This document shows, piece after piece, positions 41,601 to 48,618 of a stretch of 48,618 nt of DNA (the stretch's first letter is position 1; every line of letters begins with the position of its first letter). The notes beneath the pieces were generated by a model. It searched no databases. It was given only the letters and a program-made list of their open reading frames with translations, and was not told where the DNA came from. Location: positions 1 through 48,618 of the forward strand of contig CAJTEX010000022.1 in NCBI GenBank assembly GCA_910575615.1. Reading direction: 5' to 3'. Origin of the DNA: Bacteroidales bacterium. GTDB lineage: Bacteria; Bacteroidota; Bacteroidia; Bacteroidales; Muribaculaceae. The position numbers and the translations under genes are program-made.

Positions 41601-42616
41601 AAGTTAATCGTATCGTGGAAATGCTCAACGGCAACATTGGCTTTTCATCCAAGGAGAATGCAGGAACCACATTTACAATCTCGTTCAAGCGTATCTACGA
41701 CGAGCCTGTCATTCACTGGAATCCCAATAATCTTAATGAGGCGTTGAATGAAATACGCATACCTTCTCCCGTAATATCCGCAATCACCGAAAATAAAGAC
41801 GAGACATTGCTGATAGTTGAGGACAACGATGATCTCAGGAATTATCTGACGGCAACATTCTCGGCTGAATACAATGTCGTCTCAACCATTTCGGCTGAGG
41901 ATGCCCTTAGGTTTTTGGAAAATCACTATCCGGATATTATCATCTCAGATGTGATGATGCCTGGTATTCAAGGTGACGAACTGTGCAGTATGATCAAGAA
42001 CAATCCTGACACTGCCGGTATTCCGGTCATTCTGCTTACTGCGAAAACCACTCACGACGCGATAGTGAACGGAATTGAGAAAGGTGCCGACGACTATATC
42101 GCCAAGCCGTTCAGCCTTGACATCCTCAAAAGCAAAGTCAGAGGTATGCTCCACAACCGCAAGCGTATCCGCGAGTATCTGATGAGGCTCGCACTGATGA
42201 GAGCCGAGGGTGACGCATCCGAAGTGAAGACAATCACACCGACCGTCGAGGAACCGGCACTGACCGAAGGCAATCGTACAAGTGAAATGCCGGCATCTGA
42301 TAAGGCATTTGTCGATAAGGCAGTTGATATAATTATCGCAAATATGTCAAATCCTGAGTTTGACATCGAACAGTTGTGCCGAGAGATGGCAATGAGCAGA
42401 ACGCTGTTCTTTGGTCGCCTGAAGTCATTAACAGGAAAGGCTCCTCAGGAATTTATCCGTATCCTGAAACTTGAACGAGCCGCTGAACTACTTAAGCAAA
42501 AGACACCTGTAACAGAAGTGGCAGTGGTGACAGGCTTTGCAAATTCCAAGTATTTCAGCACTGTCTTCAAGAAGCATTTCGGGGTATCTCCAAGTAAATT
42601 CTGTGGGCAGAATTGA
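38612..42616 (+). CDS. Hybrid two-component system sensor-regulator (HTCS)
   Basis: The 1334-residue protein has the full HTCS order. A signal anchor (LFITVVVIVFLFF, residues about 17-29) is followed by a periplasmic propeller sensor of repeated blades (residues about 40-690) and a Y_Y_Y domain (about 700-765). A membrane segment follows at about 774-795. The histidine kinase has an H-box with His near 815 (TAHDIRTPLSL), N-box DNLMSNACKYTN and G-box GNGFGLLQVN. The receiver has Asp near 1112 (IIISDVMMPG). A C-terminal AraC-type HTH (about 1230-1334) follows. It senses a glycan fragment in the periplasm and directly activates the adjacent polysaccharide locus. The GH16 gene follows with a direct-repeat site at 42665-42692. 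Confidence 0.96.
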   Translation: MGDYTPTSPKSTKNGLFITVVVIVFLFFAQKGYGSQHAFSEVLRIDNSTGLSSQKVYSLAEDASGAIWISTKSGVDRYNGRILKNYSLEGDSFYGDRAGRIIRLYHNEGDLYAYESTGKIHKYSPVYDSFILTSNLSDLSHSDVVLNKMLVSSDDSILYATNDGLFKYVSDKDYRPILPGSAVNDIIIAKGYLFAATSSGLKFMRNDHAVKDVGLLKDTNIQSLYFDEASDALYIGAFNKGLYMLNLSDFSVAQIHTTNSLLQKPIRSIVKLSPERLAIGIDGSGVLAYNAKDNSLTTFVNTELAPEFSFTGNGIYALLNDGNGNLWIGSYTGGVTMVSLSQSPVQIITHIKDNPNSLVNNNVNYVIESSDGNIWYATDRGISIYNPRTGIWRNSLSGIVVVSLCEDGNGNVLAGCYGDGVYRMDLSGNIKGHWTQSDGALSSNYIFAIQTDCHGKIWVGSPHGCLVALNSDGSLYHRFEIDGVMSISVVDEKRIGVATGNGFYIIDADTNSYNWYANFQEQSEHDVSAYIIPMMFTKGTTVWLGTEGGGLNLYDYKNRKIIREIKMSDGLPSNDIYGLVHDDKGRLWASTGNGLAIIGDSTVSSLNFINGIAREYNKSSILRTSNGDLIFGSTAGAVRLSPDKISVAEYSAPLRISRFTIDGISEKESAKIIPELFEMLQNRDIVLSASHNSFDVDFEAINIDYRNDIAYQYILEGYDHDWSEMTMDGTARFRNVPPGNYTLKIKALCKSDGRVIDETSIDITVEEPWWNTIWARICYLAIIAFIIYFIIRYKWYQLRKEHDEDKIRFFINTAHDIRTPLSLVMSPIEELKTQDGLSEKAKYLLDVAGANIRKLNAVTAQLLDFEKIDSRKAKVNIEPINLNYLLSEELSCFNNVGEKRGITLHLNVPDEQVVISADRHLLELMLDNLMSNACKYTNQGGKVEVSLTANKSKAIIKIADNGIGIPEKEQKNIFTNVYRAENARASQETGNGFGLLQVNRIVEMLNGNIGFSSKENAGTTFTISFKRIYDEPVIHWNPNNLNEALNEIRIPSPVISAITENKDETLLIVEDNDDLRNYLTATFSAEYNVVSTISAEDALRFLENHYPDIIISDVMMPGIQGDELCSMIKNNPDTAGIPVILLTAKTTHDAIVNGIEKGADDYIAKPFSLDILKSKVRGMLHNRKRIREYLMRLALMRAEGDASEVKTITPTVEEPALTEGNRTSEMPASDKAFVDKAVDIIIANMSNPEFDIEQLCREMAMSRTLFFGRLKSLTGKAPQEFIRILKLERAAELLKQKTPVTEVAVVTGFANSKYFSTVFKKHFGVSPSKFCGQN

Positions 42617-42641
42617 ACGAGGTTTGATTTGTTTATACTTG

Positions 42642-42675
42642 ATTTTCTGAACGATATCATAATATGTCAGAAAAT
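42642..42675. promoter_or_regulatory. Inverted repeat between HTCS and GH16
   Basis: ATTTTCTGA (42642-42650) and TCAGAAAAT (42667-42675) form a 9-bp inverted repeat with a 16-base loop, 25 bases after the HTCS stop. It could be a weak terminator or part of the operator, since it overlaps the first TGTCAG copy. Confidence 0.4.
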
Positions 42676-42692
42676 GAACCTCAAAATGTCAG
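42665..42692 (+). promoter_or_regulatory. Probable HTCS operator: TGTCAG direct repeat
   Basis: TGTCAG at 42665-42670 and 42687-42692 is spaced 22 bp, two helical turns. Around both copies the bases AA-ATGTCAG are also shared. The second copy ends 30 bp before the -7 box, about -45 to -50 from the predicted start. Direct repeats at about this spacing fit binding by an AraC-type HTCS dimer. Confidence 0.6.
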
Positions 42693-42722
42693 CAATCAAA
42701 CCCTGATATAAATGAACGGAGG

Positions 42723-42730
42723 TAAATTTG
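42723..42730 (+). promoter_or_regulatory. -7 box of the GH16-SusC-SusD operon
   Basis: TAAATTTG followed by C lies 48 bases before the start codon at 42779. There is no -33 TTG, as expected for an activator-dependent promoter. Confidence 0.65.
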
Positions 42731-42778
42731 CACAACCCGTATAAGTTCTATATGGGGGCAAATAAACCAACCAACATC

Positions 42779-43624
42779 ATGTTCATATCTAATATCAGAC
42801 ATTTGTTCATTTCTGTGTTCGCGGTAGCGGCCTTAACGGGGTGTGGCGGCTCGGAAAATGAACCGACACCAACACCGCCAGTAGTTGAACCTGTCGATGA
42901 TGTGGTGTTCTTTGACGATTTTGATTCATTCAATTCCGCTTACTGGTCAAAAGAGACACACGAAGCCGGATGGACAAATCAAGAGTTACAATCCTATAGT
43001 ACCAGTCAGGTCAAGGTCGGCAAGGACGAAGGTAAGACTGTACTAATTCTTACAGCCAAGCGCACCGGCAACAAGGTGGTGTCCGGTCGCGTGAACACCA
43101 AGAACAAGAAGTATTTCAAGTATGGAAAGGTTGAAGCAAGTATAAAACTGCCTGAGACCGCAAATGGACTATGGCCCGCGTTCTGGATGATGGGCAACAA
43201 TAAGCAGGAGTGGCCTGCCTGTGGTGAAATAGACATAATGGAGATGGGAGATGCCCAAGGTATCGCCGACGGGACAAGTACCACGCGAGTAAATACCGCG
43301 CTCCATTATGGCCCTGATGTTGCCGGACATGAACAGCAATATTTCGCCGGAGATGCCGGTTCAAATTTACAGGACGGCAAATATCACACATATACGCTTA
43401 CTTGGAATGAAAATAAGATTGATGTTTCTGTAGATGATGTCAAATTTCATAGTTTTGATATTACAGGTAATCCGTATTTTCACAATGACTTTTATATTCT
43501 GTTTAACCTTGCTGTTGGCGGATCATTCACCGGTATCTATGACATCGAAGGCTTAACAGCTTTAAAGGATGGCCAGACGACATCAATGTATATCGACTGG
43601 ATAAAGGTAACCACAACAAACTAA
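42779..43624 (+). CDS. GH16 family beta-glucanase lipoprotein
   Basis: I start the 281-residue protein at 42779 (MFISNIRHLFISVFAVAALT), which gives a lipobox LTGC with Cys22 and a following acidic GGSENEP surface-export signal. Upstream starts (a TTG at 42728 and an ATG at 42752) lie in or next to the promoter box. The GH16 catalytic motif is EIDIME, with Glu150 as nucleophile, Asp152, and Glu155 as acid/base, preceded by WPAFWMMG. The overall layout (FDDFDSFNSAYWSKETH opening) is that of laminarinase/beta-1,3(4)-glucanase type GH16. It should cut beta-1,3-glucan on the cell surface. It is first in the operon before SusC. Confidence 0.93.
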   Translation: MFISNIRHLFISVFAVAALTGCGGSENEPTPTPPVVEPVDDVVFFDDFDSFNSAYWSKETHEAGWTNQELQSYSTSQVKVGKDEGKTVLILTAKRTGNKVVSGRVNTKNKKYFKYGKVEASIKLPETANGLWPAFWMMGNNKQEWPACGEIDIMEMGDAQGIADGTSTTRVNTALHYGPDVAGHEQQYFAGDAGSNLQDGKYHTYTLTWNENKIDVSVDDVKFHSFDITGNPYFHNDFYILFNLAVGGSFTGIYDIEGLTALKDGQTTSMYIDWIKVTTTN

Positions 43625-43633
43625 TCAATACAC

Positions 43634-46600
43634 ATGAAACAGAGAACTTTAACAAACAAGCTCCTGTGCGGTTTCCTGCTTGTCGGAGCGGTATCCTTTG
43701 CTATGCCGCTTCAGTCATTTGCAGAACCCAGCGCAGCTGAGGCATCGCCATCTCAGAAGATAAAGGTGACCGGTGTCGTTGAAGATGCCGAAGGTCCCGT
43801 TATCGGCGCCTCAGTAATTGAGAAAGGAACCAGCAATGGAACAGCTACCGATCTTGACGGTAACTTTACGCTGATGGTATCACCAAATGCAACACTGAAA
43901 ATCAGCTATGTCGGCAGTGGCCCGGTTGAAGTCAAGGCGACAGAGACTCCTATGAAAATCACCTTGGAGCAGAGTACGCAGATGCTCAGCGAAGTGGTGG
44001 TCACTGCTCTTGGAATCAAGCGCGACCGAAAGGCACTCGGTTACGGTCTTGACGAAGTAAAAGGTGATGCCTTTGAAAAAGCCAAAGAAACTAACGTCAT
44101 CAACTCTATGGCAGGTCGTGTGGCCGGTCTCGTTGTAAGCCAGACCGCAGGTGGTCCTTCCGGATCAACCCGCGTAATTCTGCGTGGTAGTACTGAAATG
44201 ACCGGTAATAACCAGCCATTATATGTTGTCGATGGTGTGCCTCTTGACAATACAAACTTCGGCAGCGCAGGAACATCAGGCGGATACGACCTTGGTGACG
44301 GTATCTCAAGCATCAATCCAGATGATATAGAAAGCATGTCGGTACTTAAAGGTCCGGCCGCTTCCGCTCTATATGGTAGCCGTGCCAGCCACGGTGTGAT
44401 TCTCATCACAACTAAGAAAGCCGGTAAAGAAAAATATTCGGTAGAGTATAATGGAACACTGACATTTGACAAACAGCTCTCTAAATGGGATAACGTACAG
44501 CAGATCTACGGTATGGGCAGCAACGGCACATACAGTATCGACGCAGTTTCAAATACCAATAAGAGCTGGGGACCGAAAGCAGACGGAAGCAACGTCCTTC
44601 GCTACTTTGACGGCGTGGAGCGTCCATATCTTATAATACCTGACAATACCTCCGGATTCTTCAGAACCGGTCTTACCGCAAACAACACGGTTACAGTCTC
44701 ATCCAATTCAGGCAATACAGGCATTCGCTTCACACTGACCGATATGCGCAACAAGGATATTGTCCCCAAGACTCACATGAGCCGTGACATTTTCAATCTG
44801 CGTGCCAATACATCTATGGGGAAGGTTGACCTTGACTTTACCGTAAACTATACCCACGAAAATGTAAAGAATCGTCCTGCTCTTGGCGACAGTAAGTCTA
44901 ACGTCGGCAAGAACCTAATGACCCTTGCAACCACCTACGACCAGCGTTGGTTGCGCACATATCAGGATGCTAACGGAGAGTATTCCAACTGGAACGGTAT
45001 GGACCCCTATAATGTAAACCCCTATTGGGACGTCTACAAGAATTCCAATGATTCAAAGAAGGACCTGTTTCGTTTACACGCATCTGCTATTTATAATGTA
45101 ACATCACACCTCAAAATCAAAGGAACAGCGGGAGCTGAACTCAACTGGTTTAATTTCAATGATTTCAAGGCTCCGACAACTCCCGGCTATGAGTCAGGTT
45201 ACTTACAGCAGAGCCAGTTCAAAAACCAGATGTATAACTTTGAACTCATAGCGACCTATAACAACCGCTGGGGTGACTTTGACTTCACAGGAACTGCCGG
45301 TGGAAACATCTATAAGGTCGATAACCGTACAAATATAACCACAGCCCAAGAAATGCAGATTAGGGATGTGGTTGCCCTTATGAGCTTCAACGAGACAAGC
45401 CTTCAGGAAAACAGCTACCGCAAGCAGATTAACTCGCTGTTCGCGGCTGTCAATCTCGGATGGAAAAACCTGTTATATCTTGACGCTACTATCCGTGGTG
45501 ATAAATCGTCGACTCTGCCTACTGGAAATAACACCTATATTTACCCCTCGGTGTCGGGTAGCTTTGTGTTCTCTGAACTGATCAAGCGTGGTGACATTCT
45601 GCCATACGGTAAAGTTCGCCTGTCATTCGCACAGGTTGGTAGTGATACAGATCCCTATCAGTTAGGACTGGTATATACAAAATCAAAATTCACATATCCC
45701 GGTTACACCATCGGCTTTATTGACAATACCACTACCCCCAATAAGAACCTCAAACCTACCCGGACCAACTCATTTGAAGTGGGTTTTGAAACAAAGTTCC
45801 TCAACAACCGTATCGGTCTTGACTTCACATATTACAATCAGATAAGTAAAGACCAGATTATGGGCATGGCAAGTAGCTGGGCCACAGGATACCCCTATCG
45901 TCTTATCAATGCCGGTGAAATCCAAAACCAAGGTATCGAAATCGCACTTAACACACGTCCCATTATCATAGGCGATTTCTCTTGGGATTTGGGTATCAAC
46001 TTCTCTAAGAACAACAATAAAGTGCGTAAGCTTGTAGACGGCATGGATATGTTTGAACTTGAAAAGGCTTCATGGCTTGATGTCCAGGTCGCTGCAAAGG
46101 TTGGTGAGAACTTCGGTTCTATCGTGGGCCCCGATTTCCAGAGAAACGAAAACGGAGATATTCTTATTGACCCAGCAACCGGTTTGCCGATGTACGACAA
46201 GAGCAATCACGTTCTTGGAAATGCATCTTGGGACTGGACAGGTGGTCTGAGCACAACATTCCATTACAAGAATTTCGGGCTTACCGCACTTTTTGATGTA
46301 AAGGTTGGAGCTGATCTGTATTCTATGTCGGCACGTGCTGCTCACGAATCAGGCAAAAGCCTTGCAACACTGGCCGGACGAGAAGAATGGTATAAGTCGG
46401 AAGAAGAGCGTCAGGCAGCAGGTATTGCAAAAGGAGCCTCGACATGGACTCCAACCGGCGGTTTTGTCGCACCCGGTGTGATTGACAACGGCGACGGCAC
46501 ATATCGTCCCAATGACATAAAGGTCAACCCCGAAGACTATTGGATGAGTGTTTGCCGCAATGCCCCTTCGATGTTCATCTATGACAATTCTTACATAAAG

Positions 46601-46825
46601 TGTCGTGAAATCACACTTACCTATCAATTCCCGAAGAAATGGCTCGGTAAGGTGGTGCAGGATATGTCCATTTCATTTGTGACACGAAACCCGTTCATCG
46701 TATGGAAGAACATTCCTGACATCGATCCAGACTCCAACTACAACAACACAACCGGTATGGGTCTTGAATATGGTTCGTTGCCTTCACGCAAAAGCTATGG
46801 TTTCAACCTGTATGTTAAATTTTAA
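43634..46825 (+). CDS. susC: SusC/RagA family TonB-dependent outer-membrane transporter
   Basis: The 1063-residue protein has a signal peptide (residues 1-31, ending FAMPLQSFA). A carboxypeptidase-regulatory-like domain follows (VTGVVEDAEGPVIGASVIEK, residues about 44-110). The TonB box region (SEVVVTALG) leads to a plug domain (residues about 140-250, including VDGVPLDNTNF and GPAASALYGSRASHGVILIT). A 22-strand barrel fills the rest, ending in LYVKF with a terminal aromatic. With the SusD partner it imports glycan fragments. The stop is 15 bases before the susD start. Gene names mark the family, not an orthologue of the starch system. Confidence 0.95.
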   Translation: MKQRTLTNKLLCGFLLVGAVSFAMPLQSFAEPSAAEASPSQKIKVTGVVEDAEGPVIGASVIEKGTSNGTATDLDGNFTLMVSPNATLKISYVGSGPVEVKATETPMKITLEQSTQMLSEVVVTALGIKRDRKALGYGLDEVKGDAFEKAKETNVINSMAGRVAGLVVSQTAGGPSGSTRVILRGSTEMTGNNQPLYVVDGVPLDNTNFGSAGTSGGYDLGDGISSINPDDIESMSVLKGPAASALYGSRASHGVILITTKKAGKEKYSVEYNGTLTFDKQLSKWDNVQQIYGMGSNGTYSIDAVSNTNKSWGPKADGSNVLRYFDGVERPYLIIPDNTSGFFRTGLTANNTVTVSSNSGNTGIRFTLTDMRNKDIVPKTHMSRDIFNLRANTSMGKVDLDFTVNYTHENVKNRPALGDSKSNVGKNLMTLATTYDQRWLRTYQDANGEYSNWNGMDPYNVNPYWDVYKNSNDSKKDLFRLHASAIYNVTSHLKIKGTAGAELNWFNFNDFKAPTTPGYESGYLQQSQFKNQMYNFELIATYNNRWGDFDFTGTAGGNIYKVDNRTNITTAQEMQIRDVVALMSFNETSLQENSYRKQINSLFAAVNLGWKNLLYLDATIRGDKSSTLPTGNNTYIYPSVSGSFVFSELIKRGDILPYGKVRLSFAQVGSDTDPYQLGLVYTKSKFTYPGYTIGFIDNTTTPNKNLKPTRTNSFEVGFETKFLNNRIGLDFTYYNQISKDQIMGMASSWATGYPYRLINAGEIQNQGIEIALNTRPIIIGDFSWDLGINFSKNNNKVRKLVDGMDMFELEKASWLDVQVAAKVGENFGSIVGPDFQRNENGDILIDPATGLPMYDKSNHVLGNASWDWTGGLSTTFHYKNFGLTALFDVKVGADLYSMSARAAHESGKSLATLAGREEWYKSEEERQAAGIAKGASTWTPTGGFVAPGVIDNGDGTYRPNDIKVNPEDYWMSVCRNAPSMFIYDNSYIKCREITLTYQFPKKWLGKVVQDMSISFVTRNPFIVWKNIPDIDPDSNYNNTTGMGLEYGSLPSRKSYGFNLYVKF

Positions 46826-46839
46826 ACGTAAGATTACCA

Positions 46840-48504
46840 ATGAAACTACATAAGATATTCACCCCTGTTTTGGCGGCTCTTGCGCTCATTGCAGGTTCAT
46901 GTAGCGACAGCTATATGGAGGATTTGAACACAGACCCTTCAAAAGCCAACAGCATTGATCCCAATGCCCAGCTGACCACAGCCCAGCTCCAGACCTACGG
47001 CGATCTGGGTATGGTGGAAATCTATCGCAACTACCATTATGCTTTCTCTCAGATGCTGATGGGTTGCTGGAATACAACCAACTATGGCGGCCGCCACACA
47101 ATCGACAACAACGAAATGTGCCGCATCTGGACCTCGCTATACCCAAATGCCATAAAGGATCTTACCGATGGCATTCACAACAGTGAGGAAGAGGGCTTGA
47201 CAAACGTAAATGCCGCCCTGCGCATATATCGAGTATATATGATGTCGCTCATTACCGATGTGTATGGCGACGCGCCCTTCAGTGAGGCCGGTCTCGGTTA
47301 TATTGCCGAGAAATTCAACCCCCGATACGACACTCAGGAAGAAATCTACGCAGCTTTCTTCAATGAACTCACCGATGCCTGCGGCGCTCTGTCATTGTCA
47401 GGCGATAAGATTACAGGCGATGTAATCTACAACGGAGATGTCAACAAGTGGAAAAAACTTGCCAACAGTCTCCGCCTCCGATTTGCCATGCGTATATCCG
47501 ACGTAGACCCAGACAAGGCTAAACAGGAATTTGAGGAGGCTCTGATGGCTGACGGCGGTGTCTTTACAAGCGCAGCCGATGACGCTCTCATAAAATATAT
47601 GGAAGTATCGTTCAGCTTTGGTCAGGATACATATTCCGACTATCGTGGCAATGCCCTTTCCAAACTACTGTTCGGTAATGACCCGGCAAACAACCCGAGC
47701 TATCTCTGTTCTACATTCTTCAACCAGATGTATAACAGCGGCGACCCTCGCACATTTATCTTTGCCCGATTCTACTATGACGGTCTGATGAGCCTTACAA
47801 GCCCCGATAACCGCATTGACCTTACTGAGGAAATTCTTTCAAAAGGTATTCCGATGAATCCGAGAGATCCGGGTGCTTACTCATGGGAGCCGTGGCCGGC
47901 AGGCTATGACAGCGATATCATGAAAGAGATTGCTGAGAACAATCCTTCAGTCGAAGTAAGTATGGCGCGCGAAACCGAGCCCAAGCTTGCCAACAACTTC
48001 CTTAAGAGTGATAATCCGGGCGTCGTTATGACCTACGCCGAGGTAAACTTCCTTATGGCTGAGGCCGCCCTTAAAGGCTGGGCAGTCGCCGGCAGTGCTG
48101 ACGGCTACTACAAAACTGGTGTACGCGCGTCAATGGACTTCCTTACTGACAACTACGGCTGCCGTAAGATTACTGATGAGGAATTCTCTACTTTCATTGC
48201 CAACAACGGTATCGGTTACACCAACGAGCAGCGTAAGGCAGCAATCAATACTCAGGCATGGATTCTGCACTTCACCAATCCCTCCGAGGCATGGGCAAAC
48301 GTGCGCCGTTCAGGTTATCCCCGACTTAAATCTCCGGCTGAATACGGTTTCGGCCAGTTCCTCACCGGAGGACAGGAAATCCCCGTTCGCCTTTGCTATC
48401 CGGTTCTTGAATCATCGTATAATAAGACCGGCTATGATGAGGCTTTGGACCGTATGGGCGGAAGCAACAGCTGGTACATCCCCATGTGGTGGGACGTTGA
48501 CTAA
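46840..48504 (+). CDS. susD: SusD/RagB family glycan-binding lipoprotein (SusD-like type 2)
   Basis: The 554-residue protein has a lipoprotein signal (MKLHKIFTPVLAALALIAGS, Cys21) and the acidic SDSYMED surface-export signal. The rest is the alpha-helical TPR-rich SusD fold, including the conserved NTDPSKAN near residue 30. Close to the C-terminus is WILHFTNPSEAWANVRRSGY, typical of the SusD-like nutrient-binding group. It should cap the SusC pore and bind the glycan. It is the last complete gene in the window and the operon may go on. Confidence 0.95.
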   Translation: MKLHKIFTPVLAALALIAGSCSDSYMEDLNTDPSKANSIDPNAQLTTAQLQTYGDLGMVEIYRNYHYAFSQMLMGCWNTTNYGGRHTIDNNEMCRIWTSLYPNAIKDLTDGIHNSEEEGLTNVNAALRIYRVYMMSLITDVYGDAPFSEAGLGYIAEKFNPRYDTQEEIYAAFFNELTDACGALSLSGDKITGDVIYNGDVNKWKKLANSLRLRFAMRISDVDPDKAKQEFEEALMADGGVFTSAADDALIKYMEVSFSFGQDTYSDYRGNALSKLLFGNDPANNPSYLCSTFFNQMYNSGDPRTFIFARFYYDGLMSLTSPDNRIDLTEEILSKGIPMNPRDPGAYSWEPWPAGYDSDIMKEIAENNPSVEVSMARETEPKLANNFLKSDNPGVVMTYAEVNFLMAEAALKGWAVAGSADGYYKTGVRASMDFLTDNYGCRKITDEEFSTFIANNGIGYTNEQRKAAINTQAWILHFTNPSEAWANVRRSGYPRLKSPAEYGFGQFLTGGQEIPVRLCYPVLESSYNKTGYDEALDRMGGSNSWYIPMWWDVD

Positions 48505-48618
48505 TAACAATGATTCGGTAAAATTTGAGGTTGTTCATCCTAGGCTAAGCCGCTAACTGAGCCAACCGATGATTTATTTTCTGAATTATTTTTAGATGCG
48601 GAGATTTTCCGTAGGTCG
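48505..48618. other. Window edge without a recognisable gene
   Basis: The last 114 bases have no convincing coding frame of their own. A short stem (GGCT/AGCC near 48543-48562) is too weak to call a terminator. Another gene of the polysaccharide locus may lie just outside. Confidence 0.4.

Noticed and set aside
48505-48618. Possible start of a mobile element at the window edge
   Set aside because: There is no terminal inverted repeat or coding frame to support it in 114 bases.

Overview
The window looks like chromosome of an anaerobic gut member of the Bacteroidales, most like the Muribaculaceae. The 5S and 23S rRNA sequences are Bacteroidota-type. Promoters carry the Bacteroidota -7 box TAnnTTTG, sometimes with a TTG/TTTG near -33. 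The gene families are typical: SusC/SusD, a hybrid two-component regulator, DUF4924, DUF6089, DUF6242, and the uppS-bamA-skp-skp cluster. No species name can be given from sequence alone.

Layout. 1-482: 3' end of a 23S rRNA gene, a 5S rRNA gene and a terminator. 703-5895 (minus): aspS, a Nif3-like protein and a C4 zinc-ribbon coiled-coil protein, then two unknown exported proteins and a Crp/Fnr regulator. 6372-9300: a more AT-rich block with a PAS/LuxR regulator, a Rossmann-like unknown, a secreted esterase with a CBM20-like domain, and a decayed secreted gene. Between the two divergent genes lies a perfect 19-bp inverted repeat placed identically with respect to both promoters. 9411-10124: a small conserved gene whose former 3' part looks decayed. 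10613-10983: no coding capacity, but a strong promoter, several stem-loops and terminators, so a candidate structured RNA. 11053-15860 (minus): the sodium-pumping methylmalonyl-CoA decarboxylase operon (epimerase, alpha, gamma fused to a lamin-tail domain, biotin carrier, beta), the energy-conserving end of the succinate-propionate pathway.

16101-23091 (plus): DUF4924, dTDP-4-dehydrorhamnose reductase, RF3, threonine synthase, a small unknown, an acyltransferase, a nitrilase-type amidase and a Nudix hydrolase. 23094-31080 (minus): mannose-6-phosphate isomerase, then the outer-membrane assembly cluster of DUF6242 lipoprotein, DUF6089 barrel, uppS, bamA and two Skp/OmpH chaperones. 31519-31619: a promoter and a strong terminator about 65 nt apart, a candidate small RNA. 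31666-33750 (minus): an AlkD-like protein and an MFS transporter. 33978-37850 (plus): an SGNH hydrolase, an MBOAT acyltransferase and a DHHW/AlgJ-like protein, together a surface O-acylation cassette. 37873-38358 (minus): a small membrane protein.

38612-48504 (plus) is a polysaccharide utilisation locus: a hybrid two-component sensor-regulator, a GH16 beta-glucanase lipoprotein, SusC and SusD. The inferred substrate is a beta-1,3-glucan such as laminarin or a mixed-linkage glucan. A 22-bp-spaced direct repeat just upstream of the GH16 promoter is the likely binding site of the regulator. The locus may continue past the window end.

The points most worth checking are the symmetric divergent operator (7698-7759), the two orphan RNA candidates (about 10650-10983 and 31555-31619), the terminator-like hairpin in the aspS leader, the nearly leaderless regulator mRNA, the lamin-tail/OadG fusion and the Tyr-Gly repeat in BamA.
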